Positions 1 to 5,862 of a stretch of DNA of 9,240 nt are shown here, piece by piece (the first letter of the stretch is position 1; the number at the start of each line of letters is the position of its first letter). The stretch is from contig JBKPHP010000126.1 in the NCBI GenBank assembly GCA_046729895.1, positions 1-9,240 of the forward strand, given 5' to 3'. The position numbers and the translations under genes were made by a program. The notes under the pieces are model-generated. The model was not told the origin of the DNA, searched no databases, and worked only from the letters and a program-made list of their open reading frames with translations. This stretch comes from DASXBA01 sp046729895 (GTDB lineage Bacteria; Actinomycetota; Thermoleophilia; Solirubrobacterales; Thermoleophilaceae).

Positions 1-270
1 CCCGCACATGGGGCTGCAGACGGTGAGTTGGCTGCGTGAGGGCGAGGTGCTGCATCGTGACAGCCTCGGCAGCCTGCAGACCGTACGGCCGCGTGAGCTG
101 GGCCTGATGACCTCGGGCCGGGCCATCGCGCACTCCGAGGAGTCACCTGGCGTCCGCGCCCCCATGCTGCACGGGGCGCAGCTGTGGGTCGCGCTTCCGG
201 GAGAGTACCGGGCGATCGCACCGGCGTTCGAACATCATGCCGAGCTGCCGGTGATTACCGGGGGTGGCGG
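1..270 (+). pseudogene. Pirin family protein, N-terminal fragment (5' end outside window, C-terminal half missing)
   Basis: Reading from base 2, the first ~85 codons give a typical pirin cupin core: PHMGLQTVSWL, then a GEVLHRDSLGS strand, then LMTSGRAIAHSEES and LHGAQLWVALP. The family binds one metal through three His and one Glu; visible ligands are the His of PHMG (5-7) and the His and Glu of the HSE motif (131-139). Pirins act as quercetin 2,3-dioxygenases or redox-dependent regulators; which applies here cannot be told. Recognisable similarity stops after ELPVITGGGG near base 270, about one third of the usual ~280-300 residues. The frame then stays open to a TGA at 1262-1264, but that part is Arg/Ala-rich low-quality sequence overlapping the CapA gene in another frame, so I treat it as non-coding readthrough. 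No other frame resumes pirin sequence. Probably a 3'-truncated gene; an assembly join is the alternative. Confidence 0.7.
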
Positions 271-332
271 GCTGAGCGCCTCGGGCGCCTCCTTTCAACC
301 CGGGCGCTGTTATCGACGGCGGCCTACGCTCG

Positions 333-1550
333 GTGTGGGGCGAAAACGGTGCGATCGACGTGATTCGCAAGCTTGCGTTGCTGGGAGTCCTGGTGTTGGC
401 CGCTACCTGGGCCGGCCTCCTGTGGTTGGGCACGGGCAAGGGGAAGGCGCCCTCCTTCGGGCCGCAGCCTGTGAAGACGGTTTCACCACCGGCCCAACCG
501 TCGCCTGTCAAACGCGTGGTGCGGACGCGGCGCAAGCGCGTGCTGCGGACGCGGCGCTTCACGGTCGTCGCGAGTGGCGACCTGCTGATACACGGGGCCG
601 TGTTTCAGCGCGCCCTCGCTTATGGCGGAGGGGGCTACGACTTCCGGCCGATGTTTCGGCCTATCACGCGGTACGTGAGGCACGCCGACCTGGCGCTCTG
701 CCATGTGGAGACACCGCTCACGCCGGGGCCGCCCCACGGCTATCCGGTCTTCTCGACGCCGGTGTCGCTCGCGCGCGCGATCGCAGCGACCGGATGGGAT
801 GCCTGCGACACCGCCTCCAACCACTCGCTCGACGCGGGGCAGGAGGGCATCGACAGCACGGCCTGGGCGCTCTACCGGGCCGGGGTGCGACACACCGGCT
901 CGTATCGATCGGCGGCGGCCTCGCGCAAACCGCTCTTGGTGAGCACGCGAGGCGTGAAGGTCGCGCTGCTCGCCTACACCGAGATGACGAACGGGCGGGC
1001 GCTGCCGAGGCGCTGGTCGCTAAACCTGGCGCGGCCGCGGAAGATCCTCGCCGATGCCCGCCGGGCGCGGCGGCGAGGCGCTCGAGTCGTGCTGCTGAAC
1101 CTCCACTGGGGGCCGCCGGAGTACACGCCGGGGCCGGTGCGTCGGCAGCAGCAGCTCGTGCGCAGGCTGGCGCGGTCCCACGACATCACGGCGATTCTCG
1201 GGCAGGGGCCCCACGTGGTCGGGCCGATCCGCTGGGTCCGGGGCAAGCCCGTGGTCTTCAGTGAGGGCAACCTCATTTCGCATCAGCCGGCGACCTGCTG
1301 CTCGGCAGCGGCAGAGGACGGTCTGATCGCCGTGCTGCACGTCGCGGTACGCGGGCGCCGGGCGCGGGTAGACCGCGCCGACTACGTGCCCATCTGGGTG
1401 CGCTACCCCGACTTCTCGGTCCTTCCCGTCGGCCGGGCGATGCGCCGTCGGCTGGCGCCCGCGGCCACGCTCCAGGCCTCTTATCGGCGGACGGTCGCAG
1501 TGGCCGGGCGCTCCGGCCGTACGCAGCCGGTCCCACGGCGGCTGCCCTAG
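333..1550 (+). CDS. CapA family protein (poly-gamma-glutamate synthesis CapA/PgsA-like metallophosphatase), membrane-anchored
   Basis: A 405-residue protein with a hydrophobic segment at residues ~12-33, then a Pro/Lys/Arg-rich linker (34-75), then a CapA-type metallophosphatase domain. Family motifs appear in order: GDLLIHG (82-88), ASNHSLDAG (161-169, the xNNHxxDxG motif), LHWGPPEY (257-264), GQGPHVVGP (290-298) and SEGNLI (310-315). CapA/PgsA proteins belong to polyanionic capsule (poly-gamma-glutamate) systems, but many actinobacterial members stand alone with unknown substrate; no capB or capC gene is visible here. The single N-terminal membrane helix would put the catalytic domain outside the membrane. 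Start is uncertain: GTG at 333 or GTG at 360 (MIRKLALLG..), neither with a good Shine-Dalgarno; the second gives a more normal signal anchor. It ends 23 bp before the convergent protease gene, with no clear terminator between them. Confidence 0.88.
   Translation: MWGENGAIDVIRKLALLGVLVLAATWAGLLWLGTGKGKAPSFGPQPVKTVSPPAQPSPVKRVVRTRRKRVLRTRRFTVVASGDLLIHGAVFQRALAYGGGGYDFRPMFRPITRYVRHADLALCHVETPLTPGPPHGYPVFSTPVSLARAIAATGWDACDTASNHSLDAGQEGIDSTAWALYRAGVRHTGSYRSAAASRKPLLVSTRGVKVALLAYTEMTNGRALPRRWSLNLARPRKILADARRARRRGARVVLLNLHWGPPEYTPGPVRRQQQLVRRLARSHDITAILGQGPHVVGPIRWVRGKPVVFSEGNLISHQPATCCSAAAEDGLIAVLHVAVRGRRARVDRADYVPIWVRYPDFSVLPVGRAMRRRLAPAATLQASYRRTVAVAGRSGRTQPVPRRLP
520..557 (+). repeat. Short tandem duplication encoding the basic CapA linker
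   Basis: The 14-mer TGCGGACGCGGCGC occurs at 520-533 and again at 544-557, in the same frame. It encodes the imperfect repeat RVVRTRRK / RVLRTRR (residues 61-75) directly before the metallophosphatase domain. It reads as an internal duplication in a low-complexity basic linker. Confidence 0.6.
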
Positions 1551-1573
1551 GAGCCCGGCAGGATCGCCGCTCG

Positions 1574-3151
1574 TCACATCTCGTCGTCTTCGGGCGACGC
1601 CAGCGACAGCACCAGCTCCTCCAGCCCTTCGCGGTCGCCGCTCGGTGCGCGAGCAGGGGCGCCGGGCGGCGCCACGGTGGGCAGCGGCGGTGCGAGAGGG
1701 GCGCGCGACTTCGCCAGCAGGGTTGCCTTGGTCACATCCGCGATCCCGGACCCGGTAGCCAGATCGGCGCCGGGGACGGCCTTGTGGTGGCCAGTCGACG
1801 AAGCCGCCCTGCCCTTGGTCACGTCGCGGGCGGTCGTCTTGAGGATGTCTTTTGCCTGCACAGGGGTTATCTGCGGCCAGGCCTGCTTCATCAAGGCGCA
1901 GGCGCCCGCCAGCTGCGGCGCGGCCGCCGAGGTGCCGCTGAACGCCGCCCAGCCATCCCTGGGCCGGGTCTCGTCGCCATCCGGATAGTCAACGCCGCCG
2001 AACTCCTGGTCGATCTCGTCACCTGGCTCCACCGGCAGCATCAGGTAGACCGCGGCTGGCGGCTTGCCGACGAGCCCGCACACGTCCGGAACCCGCCGGT
2101 TGGGATAGACCTTGCTCTTGAAGCCGCTTGCATACTCCGTCGCCTCAGGCGGCTGTAGCGACTGGAGATAGGCGCCCCCTGCTGAGATCACGTCGGGGTG
2201 CTGGCCCGGGAAGCCCCAGTGGCCGTTGCCGGCGGAGAAGATCACGATGATCCCCTGCTGGACGGCGCTCGCGACCGCGGCGGCGAGCGCCTGGTCGGCC
2301 GCGCTGAGCGGCGGGTCCTCGATGTCGAAGCCCCAGCTGCACGAGATGATTGCCGGGCCGAGGGCCGCCGCTGAGTTGAACGCGCCCGTCAGGTTGATGA
2401 AGTCGGTCTTCACCATCGTGAAATTGATGTCCGGTGCCACGGCGAAGGCGTTCGCGGACTCGCCCGTCCCGTGACCTATCTCGTCCCGCTGCGGCTGGCT
2501 GGCGCCCGGGCCCAGTACGACAGGGTTCGAGCGGTAGCCCCGGCCGGTGAAGAAGGGATGCCGGTACCAACCGCTGTCGGCCATCACGACGTGCACGCCC
2601 TTGCCGGTGTAGCCGACGCGGTGGGCCCTGTCGGCCATCATCCCGAGGGACACGTCGGCCGGGACGTCGAGGTACCAGTAGCTCTTGCGGGGAGGGAGCT
2701 TCGAGGTGGCGAACGGGTACGCCTTCTTGCTCAGCGCCACCCCCTCCACGACCTCACCCAGCGGGCTCTGGGAAGTGTCGATTAGGCCGGGAAGCGCCGT
2801 ATCGGGACAGTCGAGCACGGTGGCGGGCTCCACCCGTCCCCGCTGCTTCCGGGTCTCACGCTCCTCGGCCACTATGCGGGTGTCGAAGACGCGTTCGTAC
2901 ACCCTCGCGGGCGCCCCGATCGTGATCGTGGTATCGGCCCCGTACAGGACGTCGAAGCCCTCGCCCTGCAGTCGGGCTACTGCCTCGGCAACGACCTCCT
3001 CCTGCGACTGGAAGCGCCGCACCGTCTCGCTCGTTACGGGCGCAGCGGTAGCGAACAGCGACGTTCCGCCCAGCGAGCGCGGTGACGCCTCGGCATAGAC
3101 CACCGGGGGGACCTTGGGAGCGGTGCTCTTGCGCGTCCTAGTCTTCGCCAT
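1574..3151 (-). CDS. S8 (subtilisin-like) serine peptidase with N-terminal kumamolisin-like prodomain
   Basis: A 525-residue endopeptidase. The catalytic triad is complete: Asp192 in VVMADSG, His227 in GHGTG, Ser408 in FSGTSAAAP; Asn309 of SAGNGH is the expected oxyanion-hole residue. Residues ~25-95 form a prodomain with the pattern GF-V-(x)n-TITIGAP-x-VYERVF, like the pro-kumamolisin/ferredoxin-like propeptides that fold and inhibit such proteases. Residues ~150-480 are the catalytic domain. The C-terminal tail is Pro/Ala-rich (485-505) and ends acidic (SPEDDEM). I chose ATG 3151 because GAGAGGAGAACC lies just upstream; the open frame continues to 3301 but there overlaps the upstream gene. 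No signal peptide is visible (MAKTRTRKST..), so it may be intracellular or exported by another route. The stop codon of the upstream propeptide-like gene lies inside this gene's first codons, implying translational coupling. S8 assignment is firm; substrate is unknown. Confidence 0.93.
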   Translation of the reverse strand: MAKTRTRKSTAPKVPPVVYAEASPRSLGGTSLFATAAPVTSETVRRFQSQEEVVAEAVARLQGEGFDVLYGADTTITIGAPARVYERVFDTRIVAEERETRKQRGRVEPATVLDCPDTALPGLIDTSQSPLGEVVEGVALSKKAYPFATSKLPPRKSYWYLDVPADVSLGMMADRAHRVGYTGKGVHVVMADSGWYRHPFFTGRGYRSNPVVLGPGASQPQRDEIGHGTGESANAFAVAPDINFTMVKTDFINLTGAFNSAAALGPAIISCSWGFDIEDPPLSAADQALAAAVASAVQQGIIVIFSAGNGHWGFPGQHPDVISAGGAYLQSLQPPEATEYASGFKSKVYPNRRVPDVCGLVGKPPAAVYLMLPVEPGDEIDQEFGGVDYPDGDETRPRDGWAAFSGTSAAAPQLAGACALMKQAWPQITPVQAKDILKTTARDVTKGRAASSTGHHKAVPGADLATGSGIADVTKATLLAKSRAPLAPPLPTVAPPGAPARAPSGDREGLEELVLSLASPEDDEM

Positions 3152-3533
3152 GGTTCTCCTCTCGTCTGGCTCGGGATCCGAACAGGTGCGCGCGTCGCGG
3201 GAAGACGACCGTCTCCACGAACTCCCGAACCTCCTCGGGAACTTGCGGTTCGCCCGAAGCGCTGGCAATGGGGTTGCCTGGCGGGGCGTCGGGGTTGACA
3301 TCCAGCTTCACCCCGAGCTCGCGCTCGAACAGCTCCGGCTCGCCCTCGACCGTCAGCGTGATGCCGGAGTCGTGGATGGTGAAGCCGCGTTCCTCAAACG
3401 CGCGCCCGACCGCCGCCTTGACCCCCTCGTCAGGCCGGACCTCGTCGATCCGCTCGGCCGTGATCTGCTCCCGCCCTTCAGTCAGCGACGTGCCCCCGCG
3501 GGATCTGAGGATGACCTCCGCCGACACGCGCAC
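3138..3533 (-). CDS. Stand-alone protease-propeptide-like protein, paralogous to the prodomain of the adjacent S8 peptidase
   Basis: About 131 residues, without catalytic motifs or membrane segment. Residues 10-17 (RSRGGTSL) match residues 25-32 of the neighbouring protease (RSLGGTSL). The RGF motif at 49-51 matches EGF at 64-66 with exactly the same spacing, and ITLTVEGEPELFERELGVKL (58-77) matches TITIGAPARVYERVFDTRI. This is the usual ending of pro-kumamolisin-type propeptides (VxGxxxxVExxFGxxL). Inference: it folds like the prodomain and acts in trans as inhibitor or folding chaperone of the co-transcribed protease. The C-terminal ~50 residues (Pro-rich, then PEEVREFVETVVFP) have no counterpart in the protease. 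The start is uncertain: GTG 3533 (used) or GTG 3527, neither with a Shine-Dalgarno. GTG 3533 lies 2 bp after the stop of a possible 18-codon leader ORF. It overlaps the protease start by 14 bp. Confidence 0.75.
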   Translation of the reverse strand: MRVSAEVILRSRGGTSLTEGREQITAERIDEVRPDEGVKAAVGRAFEERGFTIHDSGITLTVEGEPELFERELGVKLDVNPDAPPGNPIASASGEPQVPEEVREFVETVVFPRRAHLFGSRARREENHGED

Positions 3534-3535
3534 GG

Positions 3536-3592
3536 CTAGGCGGGCGCTCGGCGGCCGACGGCGGGTTCCGGAGGCTCCAGTGGCGGGACCAT
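3536..3592 (-). other. Possible 18-codon leader ORF before the propeptide gene
   Basis: ATG at 3592 opens a short frame (MVPPLEPPEPAVGRRAPA) ending with TAG at 3538-3536. Two bases later comes the GTG (3533) chosen as start of the propeptide-like gene. The arrangement would allow termination-reinitiation, which could explain why the GTG has no Shine-Dalgarno. The ATG itself also lacks a clear ribosome binding site, so it may be chance, or the true N-terminus displaced by a frameshift. Confidence 0.25.
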
Positions 3593-3605
3593 GGCCAGCC
3601 GACCG

Positions 3606-3635
3606 AATGTACCCCTTCGCGGTAGCCCGAAGCAA
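3606..3635 (-). promoter_or_regulatory. Candidate promoter of the propeptide/protease operon
   Basis: On the minus strand TTGCTT (3635-3630) and TACATT (3611-3606) are separated by 18 bp. TACATT fits the actinobacterial TAnnnT -10 pattern; the -35 is a partial match. Transcription would begin near 3599, placing the leader ORF (ATG 3592) and GTG 3533 downstream. It is a pattern match only. Confidence 0.3.
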
Positions 3636-3702
3636 GGCTTCTGCGGCAGGGCGCGCCTTCGGGGCAGCGATGTCACCCCAGCTTGTGCAAAGGACCCGCC
3701 GG

Positions 3703-3714
3703 TACGCTCTGCCG
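3703..3714 (+). promoter_or_regulatory. Candidate -10 element for leaderless expression of the monooxygenase remnant
   Basis: TACGCT (3703-3708) fits TAnnnT and lies exactly 6 bp before the GTG at 3715. The GTG has no well-placed Shine-Dalgarno, so transcription starting at the GTG (a leaderless mRNA, common in actinobacteria) would fit. No convincing -35 is seen. Confidence 0.3.
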
Positions 3715-4289
3715 GTGGACGTCGCAGTGCTCGTAGCCGGCGCCGGTCCCGTTGGCTTGAGTACGAGGAGGGCCTGCTCATGGACGGCGTCATGCCGGCC
3801 GGCGCGCCCGGCGTCCAGCCCGGCGAGCGCGTGCCGGACGCCGGGCCGCTCGTGGCGGCCGACGGCTCGGTGAGCTCGCTGCGCGAGCTCCTACGCGCCC
3901 CGGAGCTCCAGCTCTGGCTCTGCGCCGGGACCACGACGCCGGACCGGGCGGTCGAGTTGGCCGAGCGCCTCGGCCCGACGGTGCGCACCCGTGTGCTGGT
4001 GATCCGCGATCGGCCCCCGGCGGCGCCGGAGGGCGTCGAGATCCTCGCCGATCCCGAGTTGCGCGCGCACGGCCGCCTCGGCGCCGTGTCGGACACCGCG
4101 TACGTGGTGCGTCCCGACGGGTACCTGGCCTTCCGCTGCGAGCCGCCCGACGCCGACTGGCTCGCGAGGAAGCTCGGGTCGCTCGGCGTGCGAGCGCTGG
4201 CCGGCCAGGGCAGGCTGACGGTCGGGGGCGGGTCGCTGCGCGCGACGCGCTACGCTGGCCGGCCTCGCGGCATCAAACCAAGGAGCTGA
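3715..4289 (+). pseudogene. FAD-dependent aromatic monooxygenase (PheA/TfdB-like), internally deleted and out of frame
   Basis: GTG 3715 opens VDVAVLVAGAGPVGL, the classical N-terminus of a class A flavoprotein monooxygenase with its dinucleotide-binding GxGxxG motif. After about 15 codons (near 3757) that similarity ends. From about 3760, in a different frame, follows the other extreme of the same family: PGERVPDAGPL, then DTAYVVRPDGYLAFRC, the thioredoxin-like C-terminal domain of PheA/TfdB-type hydroxylases. Such enzymes are usually about 500-550 residues, so well over a kilobase, including the catalytic domain with the rest of the FAD and substrate sites, is missing. The two parts cannot be translated as one protein. 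Reading: the decay scar of a hydroxylase gene. The C-terminal piece may still be translated and is listed separately. Confidence 0.65.
3780..4289 (+). CDS. Thioredoxin-like C-terminal domain of FAD monooxygenase as a free-standing ORF (remnant)
   Basis: A 169-codon frame from ATG 3780, which has a good Shine-Dalgarno (GAGGAGGG, 7 bp spacer). Residues ~12-135 correspond to the C-terminal thioredoxin-like domain of PheA/TfdB-like hydroxylases: GERVPDAGPLVAADG, SLRELLRAPELQLWL, VRPDGYLAFR, DADWLARKLGSL. That domain has no CxxC and in full-length enzymes serves packing/dimerisation rather than redox chemistry. The last ~35 residues (Gly/Arg-rich, ending GIKPRS) look unlike the family end. The stop is 1 bp before the next GTG (4291), and AAGGAG for that gene lies inside this frame, so the two were or are in one operon. 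The fragment alone has no obvious catalytic role. Open reading and the ribosome binding site argue for expression; the deletion argues for decay. Confidence 0.55.
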   Translation: MDGVMPAGAPGVQPGERVPDAGPLVAADGSVSSLRELLRAPELQLWLCAGTTTPDRAVELAERLGPTVRTRVLVIRDRPPAAPEGVEILADPELRAHGRLGAVSDTAYVVRPDGYLAFRCEPPDADWLARKLGSLGVRALAGQGRLTVGGGSLRATRYAGRPRGIKPRS

Positions 4290-4290
4290 C

Positions 4291-4644
4291 GTGGATACGG
4301 TCGAGTTCATCCGAGACGTCACGTTCTAGATGTGCGACCGGGACTTCGATCTGGACCTTGTCGAGTCGACGTACTCGGACGACTTCGTCCATCACGGGAA
4401 CGGCGCGACCACGGACAAGGCCGGCTATCTCGCGCGCGGGCGCGAGTACCGAAAGCAGTACGCGAGCATCGATCGACCGGAGTTCGACGAGCTCTTTGCG
4501 GTCGACGATCGCGTGGTCGTGGCGTACACGCTTGGGCTGCAACGCCACGACGGGTCCACCGGGCGGATGGCCGTGATGGCCATCTGGACCGTAGACGACG
4601 GGAAGGTCACGGAACTGCGCGAGGTAGACGCGCCGGCCGCGTAG
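4291..4644 (+). pseudogene. SnoaL-like / NTF2-fold protein with in-frame amber stop near the N-terminus
   Basis: GTG 4291 has a strong Shine-Dalgarno (AAGGAG, 6 bp spacer) and begins VDTVEFIRDVTF, then TAG at 4327-4329, then directly ATG 4330 in the same frame: MCDRDFDLDLVESTYSDDFVHHGNG... to the stop at 4642-4644. The joined sequence reads as one SnoaL-like polyketide-cyclase/NTF2-fold protein (~117 residues): helix, DRDFD, DDFVHHG, AVDDRVVVAYTLG, MAVMAIWTVDDGKVTELREV. The stop therefore seems to interrupt an originally continuous gene by a single-base change. The 104-codon part from ATG 4330 lacks its own Shine-Dalgarno (gacgtcacgttctag) but could be made by reinitiation at TAGATG; it would miss the first helix. 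Members are small ligand-binding proteins or isomerases; substrate unknown. Sequencing error is possible. Confidence 0.72.
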
Positions 4645-4676
4645 GCGAGCCGGCCTCTCCCGCGAGCCCGTGATCG

Positions 4677-4698
4677 CCGCCGGCGTGAGCCGCGGCGG
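4677..4698. other. Small GC-rich inverted repeat between the SnoaL-like gene and the cupin gene
   Basis: CCGCCG (4677-4682) and CGGCGG (4693-4698) can pair around a short loop. There is no T tract after it on either strand, so a terminator role is only a possibility. The 76-bp gap shows no other clear signal. Confidence 0.25.
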
Positions 4699-4720
4699 AA
4701 GCCATAGCGTCCGCTGAGCG

Positions 4721-5221
4721 ATGGCCGTGGAGACTTATCGCTTCGAGGACGACGGCGGCATCCCGAACTCGGCGCTGCCCGTGCTCGTCTATCACGACGT
4801 AGAGGCAGCGCGGGACGCGTCCAGCTGCGAGGCGCTGTTCGCGCGCCACCGCTGGCTCGGCGCCTGGCGCGATGGGATCTTCTCCTTTCACCACTTCCAC
4901 TCCACCGCGCACGAAGTGCTCGGCATCGTCAGAGGCGAGGCCGCGGTCATTCTGGGCGGCCCGCAGGGCCGCCGGTTCGAAGTACGGCCCGGGGACGTGC
5001 TCGTCCTGCCTGCCGGCACCGGCCATTGCAACGCTGGCTCGTGTGCCGATCTGCTGGTCATCGGCGCCTACCCGGACGGGATGGAGTGGGACATCCGCCG
5101 CGGCGATCCGGCCGAGCGCGACGAGGTGCTCGCCAACATCCGAGCCGTGCCCCTGCCCGGGGCCGATCCCGTCCACGGGCCCGACGGCCCCCTCAGCGAG
5201 CTTTGGCGCGGGGGAGGCTGA
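4721..5221 (+). CDS. Cupin domain protein, YjlB-type
   Basis: A 166-residue single-domain cupin of the YjlB-like group, full length for that family. It begins with the typical ETYRFEDDGGIPNSALPVLVY. Cupin motif 1 is HFHSTAHEVLGIVRG: His58, His60 and Glu65 with Gly72 in the expected spacing. Motif 2 is GDVLVLPAGTGHCN: Gly91, Pro97, Gly99 and His102. These are the ligands for one divalent metal, so the protein can be metal-bound and catalytic, but the reaction of this family is not established. The conserved ending GAYPDGMEWDIRRGDP follows. ATG 4721 is chosen because it fits the family N-terminus; there is no strong Shine-Dalgarno. The gene looks intact, unlike the two genes before it. A long open frame on the opposite strand over this gene is a GC artefact. 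Confidence 0.88.
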   Translation: MAVETYRFEDDGGIPNSALPVLVYHDVEAARDASSCEALFARHRWLGAWRDGIFSFHHFHSTAHEVLGIVRGEAAVILGGPQGRRFEVRPGDVLVLPAGTGHCNAGSCADLLVIGAYPDGMEWDIRRGDPAERDEVLANIRAVPLPGADPVHGPDGPLSELWRGGG

Positions 5222-5324
5222 CGGGGCCCTCGACCGCAGCGGCGAGTCGATACGTGTCCCGTTGGGTCGGGAAGTGTCCGGGTACACAACCGGAGACCGG
5301 CGAGCACGAGGGAAGGTGGCAGTC

Positions 5325-5846
5325 GTGACCAAGGAGATCGAGCTCAGGCGCCACACCGATAACGATGGCGACGCGCTGACGGAGGAAGGCGTGCGGGCGG
5401 CGCTCGAGGTGGGTCGAGGGCTTCGCGGCGGGTACGAGCTCCTCGTCTCGACGGGCGCCCAGCGCGCCACCCAGACGCTCGCCTGCTTTGCCTGCGCGCT
5501 CGCTGAGCGCGTGCCGGGCGGCGCTCTGGTCGCGCCCGGTCTGCGGTCCCAGTTCGAGGACCGCTGGCGCAGTGCCTACCAGAAGGCGGGGAGCGGTGAG
5601 CTCGAGGCCCTACGGGCGGCCGACCCGGAGCTCGTCGCCGAGGACTCGGCGACCCTGGGGGCCGCGCTCGGGAGCGTGCGCGACCGCCTGCGCGACGGCG
5701 GCAAGGCCCTCGTCGTCGGACACAGCCCCACGAACGAGGCGGCGGTGCTGGGACTGACCGGCGAGATCGTCGAGCCTATGTCGAAAGGCTCCGGTGTGCT
5801 CATTGCCTTTGACGACGAGGAAACACGGGTCGAGCCGCTGGACTGA
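5325..5846 (+). CDS. Histidine phosphatase superfamily protein (phosphoglycerate-mutase-like)
   Basis: A 173-residue member of the histidine phosphatase (branch 1) superfamily, at the short end (SixA-like size). Catalytic elements: RRHT (Arg9, His10 as phospho-accepting His, the usual RHG with Thr in place of Gly), LTEEG (19-22), STGAQRATQT with Arg47, and VVGHSPTNE with the second His133. Members dephosphorylate small metabolites or phosphohistidine on proteins; the substrate cannot be deduced here. GTG 5325 is preceded by GGAAGG at 8 bp spacing; an in-frame GTG at 5316 overlaps that site and is less likely. It lies 103 bp after the cupin gene on the same strand with no terminator seen between them, so they may be co-transcribed. 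A strong hairpin follows 17 bp after the stop. Confidence 0.85.
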   Translation: MTKEIELRRHTDNDGDALTEEGVRAALEVGRGLRGGYELLVSTGAQRATQTLACFACALAERVPGGALVAPGLRSQFEDRWRSAYQKAGSGELEALRAADPELVAEDSATLGAALGSVRDRLRDGGKALVVGHSPTNEAAVLGLTGEIVEPMSKGSGVLIAFDDEETRVEPLD

Positions 5847-5862
5847 GGTGCCGCTCCCGACC

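Noticed and set aside
271..1264. Open frame continuing the pirin fragment for more than 300 codons
   Set aside because: It overlaps the CapA gene in another frame, is Arg/Ala-rich, and shows no family motif; CapA motifs in the competing frame are unmistakable.
3152..3301. N-terminal extension of the protease to 3301
   Set aside because: It overlaps the propeptide-like gene, is Arg/Ser/Pro-rich, and the ribosome binding site points to ATG 3151.
5251..5288. Weak promoter-like TTGGGT and TACACA with two GTGTCC copies between cupin and phosphatase genes
   Set aside because: Spacing is only 15 bp and the matches are poor; not distinguishable from chance in this sequence.
4607..5470. Minus-strand open frame of 287 codons
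   Set aside because: It is antisense to the cupin and the start of the phosphatase gene, both with clear motifs; its Arg/Ala/Pro composition is typical of a GC-rich shadow frame.
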